Position numbers and translations under genes: made by a program. A stretch of 12,025 nucleotides of DNA from Clostridia bacterium (GTDB lineage: Bacteria > UBA6262 > WVXT01 > JAUXBS01): NCBI GenBank assembly GCA_030618495.1, contig JAUXDE010000052.1, forward strand, positions 1-12,025, written 5' to 3'. Position 1 is the stretch's first letter. Every line of letters begins with the position of its first letter. Below, piece after piece: positions 6,570 to 12,025 of this stretch. Below the pieces are notes generated by a model. That model was not told the origin of the DNA. It made no database searches and was given only the letters and a program-made list of their open reading frames with translations.

Positions 6570-6591
6570 GTGGCGTATTAAAATACGCCAC
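6570..6591. terminator. 10-bp perfect hairpin after the lipoprotein gene, possible terminator
   Basis: GTGGCGTATT-AA-AATACGCCAC is a perfect stem (6570-6579 with 6582-6591). A run of eight T lies before it (6561-6568) and only TTATTT after it, so it lacks the 3' U-run of a classical intrinsic terminator on either strand. An alternative pairing ATCCG (6556-6560) with CGGAT (6591-6595) also exists. Its place between the lipoprotein and gpmA supports a transcript boundary, but an operator or a processing hairpin is as possible. Confidence 0.35.
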
Positions 6592-6627
6592 GGATTATTT
6601 ACACATCGCGCGCTTTACTCCAATATT

Positions 6628-6656
6628 TTGTATTGCAAAATAACTGAAAGTATGAT
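6628..6656 (+). promoter_or_regulatory. Promoter for gpmA and the M16 protease gene
   Basis: TTGTAT (6628-6633), a 17-nt spacer and TATGAT (6651-6656). An overlapping alternative is TTGCAA (6633-6638) with TAATAT 17 nt later. Transcription would start near 6663, leaving about 37 nt to the GTG at 6700. The in-frame TTG at 6628 lies within this -35 box and so is not a translation start. Confidence 0.45.
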
Positions 6657-6685
6657 AATATTCCGGGGGTTAATAAGACAGATTC

Positions 6686-6693
6686 AAAGGAGG
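6686..6693 (+). promoter_or_regulatory. Ribosome binding site that fixes the gpmA start
   Basis: AAAGGAGG ends 6 nt before the GTG at 6700. The other in-frame candidates upstream (TTG 6628 and the ATG at 6652) have no such site and would add residues that GpmA proteins lack. Confidence 0.8.
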
Positions 6694-6699
6694 ATAAAA

Positions 6700-7449
6700 G
6701 TGATTAAGCTGGTTCTTCTAAGGCACGGCGAGAGTACTTGGAATCTTGATAACAGGTTTACTGGATGGACCGATGTCGGTCTTTCCGAAAGAGGCATAAA
6801 GGAAGCGCATGAAGGTGCAAAGATGCTTAAGGAAGAGGGCTATACCTTTGACGTTGCCTTCACTTCCGTGTTAAAAAGGGCGATTCAGACCCTGTGGTTG
6901 GTAATGGAGGACATGGACCTGATGTGGATACCCGTTAACCGTTCCTGGCGGCTTAACGAAAGGCATTACGGCGCCCTGCAGGGGCTGAACAAGTTGGAGA
7001 CGGCGGCAAAGCATGGGGACGAACAGACGCTTATATGGAGGAGGAGCTATGACATACCGCCCCCGGCGCTTGAGGCGGACGATGAACGGTTCCCCGGCAG
7101 GGAACCCCGTTACGGGAACCTTACAAAGGACGAACTTCCCCTGACGGAGTGTTTGAAGGATACCGTGAATCGCTTCCTGCCGTACTGGAATGATACCATT
7201 GTACCTGTACTCAGGAAAGGTAAAAAGGTCATCATAGCGGCTCACGGCAACAGCCTGAGGGCGCTTGTGAAGCACCTTGATTCTATACCTGATAATGAGA
7301 TAGTGAAGCTTAACATTCCCACGGGGGTGCCGCTCATTTATGAACTGGATGACGACATGAAGGCAATAAAGCATTATTACCTGGGTGACCCCGAGGAAAT
7401 AAAGAAAAGGACGCAGGCAGTGGCAAACCAGGGAAAGGCGGGAAAATAA
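6700..7449 (+). CDS. gpmA: 2,3-bisphosphoglycerate-dependent phosphoglycerate mutase
   Basis: Glycolysis/gluconeogenesis enzyme that interconverts 3-phosphoglycerate and 2-phosphoglycerate in the cytosol through a phospho-histidine. Starting at the GTG the protein is 249 aa, matching E. coli GpmA (250). A start at the upstream TTG (6628) would give 273 aa with an unrelated 24-residue head. Landmarks are LRHGES with the phospho-acceptor H9, [13 protein letters not shown] (20-32), R60 in SVLKRAIQT, the catalytic acid E87 in [21 protein letters not shown], and [14 protein letters not shown] with H182. Agreement with the E. coli protein runs from end to end, including the tail AVANQGKA. The M16 protease gene follows after 7 nt, so the two are probably cotranscribed, although no functional link is known. 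Confidence 0.97.
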   Translation: MIKLVLLRHGESTWNLDNRFTGWTDVGLSERGIKEAHEGAKMLKEEGYTFDVAFTSVLKRAIQTLWLVMEDMDLMWIPVNRSWRLNERHYGALQGLNKLETAAKHGDEQTLIWRRSYDIPPPALEADDERFPGREPRYGNLTKDELPLTECLKDTVNRFLPYWNDTIVPVLRKGKKVIIAAHGNSLRALVKHLDSIPDNEIVKLNIPTGVPLIYELDDDMKAIKHYYLGDPEEIKKRTQAVANQGKAGK

Positions 7450-7456
7450 ACTGAAG

Positions 7457-10051
7457 ATGAAAAAGATATTTATCCATTTATTTGTTGTATTATTCCTGCT
7501 CTGTTCGGAATCCTCCGGCGGGGATAAAACATCCCCCGGCAAGCTCAATCCTGAAAAGTACTGTCTGGATAACGGTTTTACCGTAATACTCCTTGAAGAC
7601 CACAATGCTCCCGTGATGACAGTTCGCTGCCTGGTAAACGCCGGAAGCATTACCGAAGGGGAGTATTCTGGGGCGGGCATAAGTCATTTCGTGGAACATA
7701 TGCTCTTTAAGGGCACAAAGAAAAGAGCCGTGGGGCAGATTGGCAGGGAAGTCAAGGAAATAGGCGGAAGGACGAATGCCTACACCAGTTTTGAGCAGAC
7801 GGTTTACCACATCACGGCATCAAGCGCTCACCCGGAGAAGATGCTTGATATCATGAGCGATGCGATATTTAATTCCTCCTTTGACCCGGGCGAGGTAAAA
7901 AAGGAGCGCGAGGTAATACTCAAGGAAATAAACCTTTACAAAGACGATCCCGGGAGATATATAAGCCGTCTTGCGTGGGATACGATGTTTAACGTCCATC
8001 CCTATGGATTACCGGTCATAGGTTACGAGGAAGTCTTCAAGAAAATTACGCGGGGGGATTTGCTGGATTATTACCACAGGATGTACGTTCCTGATAATAT
8101 GATACTTGTCGTTGTTGGTGATTTTGTAACAGAAGACGTGAAAGGATGGGTTGGAGATTACTTCGGCGGGTACGGCAGAAAGACCATCCAGCCGGTATCC
8201 CCGCCCCGGGAACCCTCACAGGTGTCATACCGTGAAATTACCGAAGAATACGACGTAAACACTTCATATCTTTTTATGGGGTATCACGGCCCCGACCTTT
8301 ACTCCAAAGACCTCTACGCTATGGACGTGCTTGCGGTTATCCTCGGCCGTGGCGCAACCTCGCGCCTGTACAGGGATTTAAGGGAAAAAAAGAAACTGGT
8401 TTATTCAGTGAAATGCTGGTCGTATACCCCGAGGAACCCCGGTGTTTTCGGCATTAACGTTAATCTGGACGAAGAGAACATAAACCTTGTAAAGCAGGAA
8501 ATTATTTCTCATATAGACAGGTTAAAAGTAAAGTCCGTAAACAGAAAGGAACTTGAAAGGGCAAAGATAAAGATTACTAACGACAACGTATATTCCCGCC
8601 AGACCGTGGAAGGGCTTGCGGGCAAACTGGGTTCGGATGAATTATATACCCACAGCCTTGATTTTTCGGAAAACTATGTTAAAAAAGCACAGGAAGTCAC
8701 TGCCGGGGACATAAAAAAAGTTGTGAGGAAGTACTTCTATGATGACAACCTTACCGTTGTGATGCTGGTTCCTGAAAAGGCTCAAAAGAAAGCCGGAGTT
8801 GAAGAGGAAAGCAGGAAGCCTCCTGAAATTAAAAAGCTTGAACTTGAAAACGGCATGAAGCTCCTACTCAGGGAGGACCACCGCCTGCCGGTTGTTTCTA
8901 TCAGGGCGGCTTTCCTCGGTGGGTTGAGGGTTGAAGATGAAAATGATAGCGGGATATGCAGCCTGATGAGAAGTGTCATGCTAAAAGGCACAGGGAAGAG
9001 GAATGCCGATAAGATTGCGTCCGTCATGGAGTCAATGGGCGCATCCATTGGTTCATTCACCGGCAATAACAGTTTCGGGTTTACGTGCGCCATGATTAGC
9101 CATGACCTTGAAACGGGGCTTGAAGTGCTCTCGGACGTGATACTGAACCCTTCTTTTCCTGAAAAGGAAATAAACAAGGAAAGAGATAATGTGCTTAACA
9201 GCATAAGGTCATACGGTGATAACGTGCTCAATGCCGCAAAGAAACTGTTCAGGAAGACCATGTTCAAGGACCACCCCTACGGTTTTCTTGATATGGGGGA
9301 AGAGGACAGCGTAAAGAGTCTGACAAGAAAGGATTTAGTTAATCTCTATAATGAACTGGTACTGCCGGAAAACCTCGTTCTTGCCGTGTACGGGGATATA
9401 AACCCGGATGAAGTTGAAGATATGGTAAAGAAGTACTTCAAATTCAGGGGAGCAGAAGAGAAGAAGGTCAACATAAAGGAAAGAAAGGCTGAATTCCCCG
9501 AAGATATAAGGAAAGCCTTCAAGGAAATGGATAAGCGCCAGACCGTTCTTTTTGTAGGATTTAAGGGAGTGGATATTTATAGCCCTGACAGGTGCGCGTT
9601 CGAGGTGCTCGGGGCGGTTCTTAACAGCATGGGCGGGCGCCTGTTTGAATCCCTCAGGGGCAAACAGGGACTGGCGTACATGGTGGGAACCTTTAACAGA
9701 ATCGGGGTTGACCCGGGCGCGTTCGTGTTTTACATTGTTACCGAGAAGGACAAGAAAGAAAAGGCGCTTAAAGGGATTTTTAATGAAATCGCTAAACTCA
9801 AGACCAAATTGATAAAGGAAGAGGAGCTCAAGAGGGCCAAGGCGGAACTGATCGGGAAGCATTCAATCGGCATACAGACAAACGACAGCCTTGCCTTTAA
9901 AACAGCATTAGATGAACTTTACGGATTGGGTTATGGCCATTATCTCAACTACACCGACACGATTAACAGCATAACACGGGAAGATATAAGAAAAATTGCC
10001 GCAGAATACTTTAACCTGTCAAAATACGCCCTGATTGAAGTAGGGAACTAA
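7457..10051 (+). CDS. Exported two-domain M16 (pitrilysin-family) zinc protease
   Basis: Periplasmic or envelope metallopeptidase of 864 aa. An N-terminal signal peptide runs to about residue 20 (MKKIFIHLFVVLFLLCSESS); C16 is preceded by Leu, so a lipobox is unlikely. The first M16 unit (about 30-450) has the inverted zinc motif HFVEH (H77, E80, H81) and E157 as third ligand, 76 residues after H81 as in the family, with E150 as the second conserved acid. The second unit (about 455-864) is built the same way, but SLMRS (502-506) replaces HxxEH, so it is catalytically dead. It keeps the LRGKQGLAY motif (R734, GLAY 738-741), which in this family binds substrate across the chamber. An active half paired with an inactive half is the usual form of clamshell M16 enzymes that degrade peptides. 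The gene begins 7 nt after gpmA with only a weak ribosome binding site. Substrate unknown. Confidence 0.93.
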   Translation: MKKIFIHLFVVLFLLCSESSGGDKTSPGKLNPEKYCLDNGFTVILLEDHNAPVMTVRCLVNAGSITEGEYSGAGISHFVEHMLFKGTKKRAVGQIGREVKEIGGRTNAYTSFEQTVYHITASSAHPEKMLDIMSDAIFNSSFDPGEVKKEREVILKEINLYKDDPGRYISRLAWDTMFNVHPYGLPVIGYEEVFKKITRGDLLDYYHRMYVPDNMILVVVGDFVTEDVKGWVGDYFGGYGRKTIQPVSPPREPSQVSYREITEEYDVNTSYLFMGYHGPDLYSKDLYAMDVLAVILGRGATSRLYRDLREKKKLVYSVKCWSYTPRNPGVFGINVNLDEENINLVKQEIISHIDRLKVKSVNRKELERAKIKITNDNVYSRQTVEGLAGKLGSDELYTHSLDFSENYVKKAQEVTAGDIKKVVRKYFYDDNLTVVMLVPEKAQKKAGVEEESRKPPEIKKLELENGMKLLLREDHRLPVVSIRAAFLGGLRVEDENDSGICSLMRSVMLKGTGKRNADKIASVMESMGASIGSFTGNNSFGFTCAMISHDLETGLEVLSDVILNPSFPEKEINKERDNVLNSIRSYGDNVLNAAKKLFRKTMFKDHPYGFLDMGEEDSVKSLTRKDLVNLYNELVLPENLVLAVYGDINPDEVEDMVKKYFKFRGAEEKKVNIKERKAEFPEDIRKAFKEMDKRQTVLFVGFKGVDIYSPDRCAFEVLGAVLNSMGGRLFESLRGKQGLAYMVGTFNRIGVDPGAFVFYIVTEKDKKEKALKGIFNEIAKLKTKLIKEEELKRAKAELIGKHSIGIQTNDSLAFKTALDELYGLGYGHYLNYTDTINSITREDIRKIAAEYFNLSKYALIEVGN

Positions 10052-10293
10052 CAACATTAAATATATCACATAAGGTCTCGAATTCTGGATCCAGGCCATG
10101 TCCCGGATTCTGGACAAGAAAATCAATCTGGATTTAATAAATATCCATATATTAAATGATAAAATGTAATATATAAGGAATAGATTATGTATGTAGGATT
10201 CAGTAGCTCATTGGCAGGAAGTAATGTCCCATGTTTCTTGCTCAATGAAGCAATTAAAAGTGATATGGACTTCACAAAATAGAACCGAAATAG
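10052..10293. other. AT-rich spacer with palindrome fragments and a doubtful 31-codon ORF
   Basis: First part of a 728-bp gap. No terminator is obvious after the protease gene. At 10083-10125 the string ATTCTGGA occurs twice, around the palindrome CTGGATCCAG, and resembles debris of dispersed GGATTCTGG-type repeats. A short ORF at 10187-10282 (MYVGFSSSLAGSNVP..., 31 aa) has AAGGA 7 nt before its ATG and an AT-rich upstream region, but no recognisable family. It is too short to call as a gene. Confidence 0.35.
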
Positions 10294-10417
10294 ATTGCAA
10301 AGATATCACCTGTGGACCTTTGTGAATTAGTAAAGAAAAAAACTTGATTTTTTGGGTCAAGGGAGGAATGATGTCTATTCCAATCCCTTTTTTGTGTTAA
10401 TATGTTATATCCTTTGA
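10294..10417 (+). pseudogene. Possible hicA-type toxin relic with a frameshift in an A-run
   Basis: From 10294 one frame reads IAKISPVDLCELVKKK and then stops at 10345. If the run of seven A (10336-10342) is read as six, the frame goes on as LDFLGQGRNDVYSNPFFVL to a TGA at 10415-10417. The joined product loosely recalls the start of HicA toxins (KISPVSxxELVKKL..GF..GGKH..). There is no start codon at the expected place (ATT at 10294, preceded by TAG) and the GGKH histidine is lost. No hicB partner is seen. The resemblance is from memory and short, so this may be wrong. Confidence 0.22.
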
Positions 10418-10662
10418 GTCCGGGGCAGGAGTCCTTCAGGTGCTTGGTTGGTTAGGGTTGGGAGACACTTTCCCAGCGATGCCGGCTGTCCTGAACCGAC
10501 TAGTTCCGCAGTGGTCCCGGAGCGCAGCCGAAGGGTTCAACTGCGGGAATCAGGTCTGCCGGCAAAGGGCGGTTTTATATGCCCGCGACAATTACGAAGT
10601 AACGAGTCCCTGTGGGACAGGGCTATAAAAGCGTCATTACAGGAGTACTTCGTGGGTTCAGG
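10416..10662. ncRNA. Strongly structured element: candidate ncRNA or palindromic repeat cluster
   Basis: Non-coding, GC-richer than its flanks and full of complementary segments. CCTGAACC (10490-10497) pairs with GGTTCAGG (10655-10662), closing a multibranch loop. That loop holds stem A TTCCGCAGT/ACTGCGGGAA (10504-10549, one bulge), stem B GGGC/GCCC (10567-10584), and stem C ACGAAGTA/TACTTCGT (10594-10653) with inner CCCTGT-GGG-ACAGGG (10608-10622). A further hairpin is GTTGGGA/TCCCAGC with a 7-nt loop (10457-10477). Competing pairings use the same bases: TGCCGGC(10480)/GCCGGCA(10558) with CCTGA/TCAGG (10550-10554), or TTCAGG (10435-10440) with CCTGAA. The CCC..AGCGCAGCCGAAGGG core at 10516-10535 belongs to a common dispersed palindrome type. 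It does not match RNase P, tmRNA, SRP or a tRNA. On the minus strand it would lie in the 3' UTR of the barrel-protein gene. Confidence 0.4.
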
Positions 10663-10779
10663 TAAATTGTTATACTTTGTTCCCCTGTGGTATCAACTCC
10701 TGTTAAACCATTGTTATTAGCTATATAATTATTATCACATTCGTTGATTGATGTCAAGGAAGGAAAGGAGCTATGTGGA
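10663..10779. other. AT-rich spacer between the structured element and the converging gene
   Basis: No gene, and no clear terminator for the minus-strand gene that ends at 10780. AAGGAAAGGAG (about 10759-10769) looks like a + strand ribosome binding site, but the ORF after it (10773-10865, 30 aa) runs antisense to the 3' end of that gene and has no recognisable features. Confidence 0.35.
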
Positions 10780-11445
10780 TTAAAAAAACATTTCAAGACT
10801 TATTTTGGCATAGTATGAAGAGTATGAACTCATATCAGGAAAGTCATCCGGAAATATTATTTTAAAGATGCTATCACCGGGTATCTCTGGTAAGTAATCT
10901 CTCCATTGTGCTGCAATTTCTATGTAATTCTTCTTAGTTAATCTTATCTTAATACCCATCTCTACAGTTCTAAGGAAATACCCATCTTCGATACCAAGAG
11001 GATATTCATAAGATGCAGGTATAGCATGAGGACTACCAGCATAATAAGTTCCTGTACCGAAAGGCATTTCATAGCCAATACCCCATGAAACAAATGGTTG
11101 GAATGCTTTTCCCTGAGATAACTGAAATCCAATCTTTAGAGAAGGATAAACCTTTATCCCTTCGAAGTAAACTGAGTCAAATATATATATGTCTGTTTCT
11201 ATACCTAAATAAATATTTCTTTTAGGATAATAATTCAAAGCTGTCCCGAACCCAGCAATCTCATGAAAAAAATAAACACAAGATGAATACTTATTGTAAC
11301 TGTCATTATCTGTACTGAGGTCTTCAATTGTAGGTGATATTATACTCGCATTCTGGTTTTCCTGCTCTTTGCCTTCTTCTTCAGCAAAGAGGAATGAAAC
11401 AGGAATCATGGTAATAATCAGTAATAATAGGATAAGCTTTTTCAT
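10780..11445 (-). CDS. Exported outer-membrane beta-barrel-like protein, function unknown
   Basis: 221 aa with a clear signal peptide (MKKLILLLLIITMIPVSFLFA, cleavage expected after A21). The mature protein begins with a polar, acidic linker (EEEGKEQENQNAS, to about 50) and then shows alternating amphipathic strands typical of small outer-membrane barrels: IYLGIETDIYIFD, IKVYPSLKIGFQL, FQPFVSWGIGYEMPFG, VEMGIKIRLTK, YIEIAAQWRDY, YAKISLEMFF. It ends in Phe-Phe, as barrels recognised by the BAM complex do. I do not recognise a family; OmpA/OmpW-like size and strand spacing are the nearest match. There is no ribosome binding site: the -10 box lies 6 nt before the ATG, so the message is probably leaderless. 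The gene starts 74 nt after a small secreted-protein gene on the same strand but has its own promoter. AT-rich, in a probably accessory region. Confidence 0.8.
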   Translation of the reverse strand: MKKLILLLLIITMIPVSFLFAEEEGKEQENQNASIISPTIEDLSTDNDSYNKYSSCVYFFHEIAGFGTALNYYPKRNIYLGIETDIYIFDSVYFEGIKVYPSLKIGFQLSQGKAFQPFVSWGIGYEMPFGTGTYYAGSPHAIPASYEYPLGIEDGYFLRTVEMGIKIRLTKKNYIEIAAQWRDYLPEIPGDSIFKIIFPDDFPDMSSYSSYYAKISLEMFF

Positions 11446-11451
11446 ACACTA

Positions 11452-11480
11452 ATTATACCATAGCAATCATCTAAAGACAA
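11452..11480 (-). promoter_or_regulatory. Promoter placed for leaderless transcription of the barrel-protein gene
   Basis: On the minus strand TTGTCT (11480-11475), a 17-nt spacer and a perfect TATAAT (11457-11452). The ATG begins at 11445, only 6 nt after the -10 box, so the predicted transcription start is at or next to the A of the start codon. There is no room for a Shine-Dalgarno sequence. Confidence 0.6.
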
Positions 11481-11519
11481 CCTAAAACAGCGGATATAAT
11501 CACAGAAAAAGAATGGTTG

Positions 11520-11777
11520 TTAACCAACGGCTGAGGCGGTTACTGTGTATTCGCCGTAGGGGATGTCCTCCAGTATGTATTCCCCGGTTGAGTTGGTGGT
11601 AGCGGAAGAGGTAAAAACATCAAAGTCGGTAATGGTTACCATTGCGCCTGATATCGGATTGCTGGTTGCTGAATCCGTGACTGTGCCGGAGATGGTGGTC
11701 AGGCAGCCGAAGGGCTGGAATGCCCCGATTGAAAGGAATAATAGAAGAACTGCTAAAAGAACATATTGTTTTTTCAT
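11520..11777 (-). CDS. Short secreted protein with a truncated carboxypeptidase-regulatory-like domain
   Basis: 85 aa. The N-terminus MKKQYVLLAVLLLFLSIGA is a signal peptide. C25 in PFGC is a possible but atypical lipidation site (Pro at -3). The rest, TISGTVTDSATSNPISGA then STGEYILEDIPYGEYTVTASAVG, is a carboxypeptidase regulatory-like/transthyretin-like beta-sandwich, usually an adhesion or surface module of about 80 residues in longer exported proteins. Here the frame stops right after AVG, where the family normally continues with an aromatic residue and a last strand, so the domain lacks its end and any partner domains. It is either a decayed fragment of a larger surface protein or a minimal stand-alone form. 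AAGGGG lies about 9 nt before the ATG across a run of T, and a good promoter lies upstream. The barrel-protein gene follows after 74 nt. Confidence 0.7.
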   Translation of the reverse strand: MKKQYVLLAVLLLFLSIGAFQPFGCLTTISGTVTDSATSNPISGAMVTITDFDVFTSSATTNSTGEYILEDIPYGEYTVTASAVG

Positions 11778-11806
11778 AAAAAAAACCCCTTGTTTACCAT
11801 AAAGGA

Positions 11807-11835
11807 ATTATACCACTGGAAATATGGTTTGGCAA
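11807..11835 (-). promoter_or_regulatory. Sigma70-type promoter for the secreted-protein gene
   Basis: On the minus strand TTGCCA (11835-11830), a 17-nt spacer and a perfect TATAAT (11812-11807). The predicted start near 11800 gives a leader of about 22 nt containing AAGGGG before the ATG at 11777. It lies downstream of the antitoxin stop, so this gene can be transcribed independently of the antitoxin gene. Confidence 0.6.
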
Positions 11836-11888
11836 GGGAAATATAGCACACTAAAATATTCAAGGTTTGATTTAGCAGTTGTTTAATG

Positions 11889-12025
11889 TTATTTGCTATT
11901 TGCGACATATTTGTGTAATATACTTGATACGAGTGTTTGATAGGGGATGCCTTCTTCAATAGCCCTTTTTTGAATTCCATCAAGGTCTCTTGATGAAATC
12001 CTTATATTCAGCCTTTTGTCTTTCT
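11889..12025 (-). CDS. Ribbon-helix-helix (CopG-type) antitoxin, 3' part, gene runs off the window
   Basis: On the minus strand an open frame enters from the right edge and gives 45 codons to a TAA at 11889-11891. It begins KDKRLNIRISSRDLDGIQ and contains RAIEEGIPYQTLVSSILHKYV. The short strand RLNIRIS followed by two helices is the ribbon-helix-helix DNA-binding fold. The EEGIPYQTLVSSILHKY signature is typical of CopG/RHH antitoxins that pair with a small RNase-type toxin and autoregulate their operon. Only a few N-terminal residues and the start codon should be missing. A toxin gene would be expected just beyond the window, usually upstream in such operons; it is not visible, so the toxin family cannot be named. 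The frame lacks a start within the window. An overlapping minus-strand ORF (11774-11983) in another frame is spurious. Confidence 0.8.
   Translation of the reverse strand, partial: KDKRLNIRISSRDLDGIQKRAIEEGIPYQTLVSSILHKYVANSK

Noticed and set aside
6561-6591. Classical intrinsic terminator
   Set aside because: The hairpin is perfect but the T-run lies on its 5' side; neither strand has a U-run directly after the stem, so only a weak terminator call was kept.
6628-6699. 24-codon N-terminal extension of gpmA from a TTG start
   Set aside because: The TTG lies in a promoter -35 box, the extra residues are absent from GpmA proteins, and a perfect ribosome binding site precedes the GTG at 6700.
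6871-7680. 269-codon minus-strand ORF
   Set aside because: Shadow of gpmA and the protease gene, both of which have unmistakable family motifs.
10416-10662. Retron, RNase P RNA, tmRNA or 4.5S RNA
   Set aside because: No reverse transcriptase is nearby and none of the conserved sequence cores of those RNAs is present.
10440-10720. Two overlapping + strand ORFs of 62 and 90 codons
   Set aside because: Both run through the paired stems of the structured element with no ribosome binding site or protein-like features.
10773-10865. 30-residue + strand ORF after AAGGAAAGGAG
   Set aside because: Antisense to the 3' end of the barrel-protein gene, with poor spacing from the nearest GGAG and no family; kept only as a note.
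1-12025. CRISPR array, tRNA or rRNA genes
   Set aside because: No regularly spaced direct repeats, tRNA T-loop/anticodon patterns or rRNA segments were seen on either strand.

Overview
The window looks like chromosomal DNA from a Gram-negative, probably anaerobic bacterium. A TonB-dependent outer-membrane receptor, a lipoprotein and an outer-membrane-type barrel protein show a double membrane. FdhD points to molybdenum or tungsten formate dehydrogenase chemistry. Base composition is mixed: housekeeping genes are moderately GC-rich, while 5640-6480 and most of 10052-12025 are clearly richer in AT. The dispersed palindromic repeats and the RHH antitoxin would fit an uncultured candidate phylum such as Omnitrophota, but that is an impression and not a demonstrated assignment.

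Left part (1-5639, all + strand). The 3' end of a class I/II aminotransferase gene is followed by a good sigma70-type promoter (780-808). A ~293-bp MITE-like element (811-1103) with an 18-bp perfect inverted repeat comes next, then a four-gene run: a ThiF/MoeB/HesA-type adenylyltransferase, mnmA (tRNA 2-thiouridylase), fdhD (sulfurtransferase for formate dehydrogenase) and a BtuB-like TonB-dependent receptor. mnmA/fdhD overlap by 14 nt and fdhD/receptor by 4 nt. Three of the four proteins belong to sulfur-transfer or sulfur-carrier families, so the run reads as a sulfur-trafficking and cofactor operon with an attached outer-membrane uptake gene.

Middle part (5640-10051, + strand). An AT-rich stretch carries a promoter, a ~190-nt leader with two hairpins, and a 35-codon ORF that has a perfect Shine-Dalgarno sequence but AAG where the start codon should be. 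This leads into a small TPR lipoprotein gene. A second block follows: gpmA (2,3-BPG-dependent phosphoglycerate mutase, whose real start is the GTG at 6700) and, 7 nt later, a two-domain M16 zinc protease whose second domain has lost its active site.

Right part (10052-12025). A 728-bp stretch without a convincing gene holds palindrome-like debris, a possible hicA toxin relic and a strongly structured element (10416-10662) with several mutually exclusive pairings. On the minus strand lie an exported barrel-like protein expressed from an apparently leaderless promoter, a short secreted protein with a truncated carboxypeptidase-regulatory-like domain, and the 3' end of a ribbon-helix-helix antitoxin gene that runs off the window. 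This end looks like accessory DNA. No complete novel system is evident. The best leads are the sulfur-transfer/TonB operon with its MITE leader, the leader ORF ahead of the lipoprotein, and the structured element near 10.5 kb.
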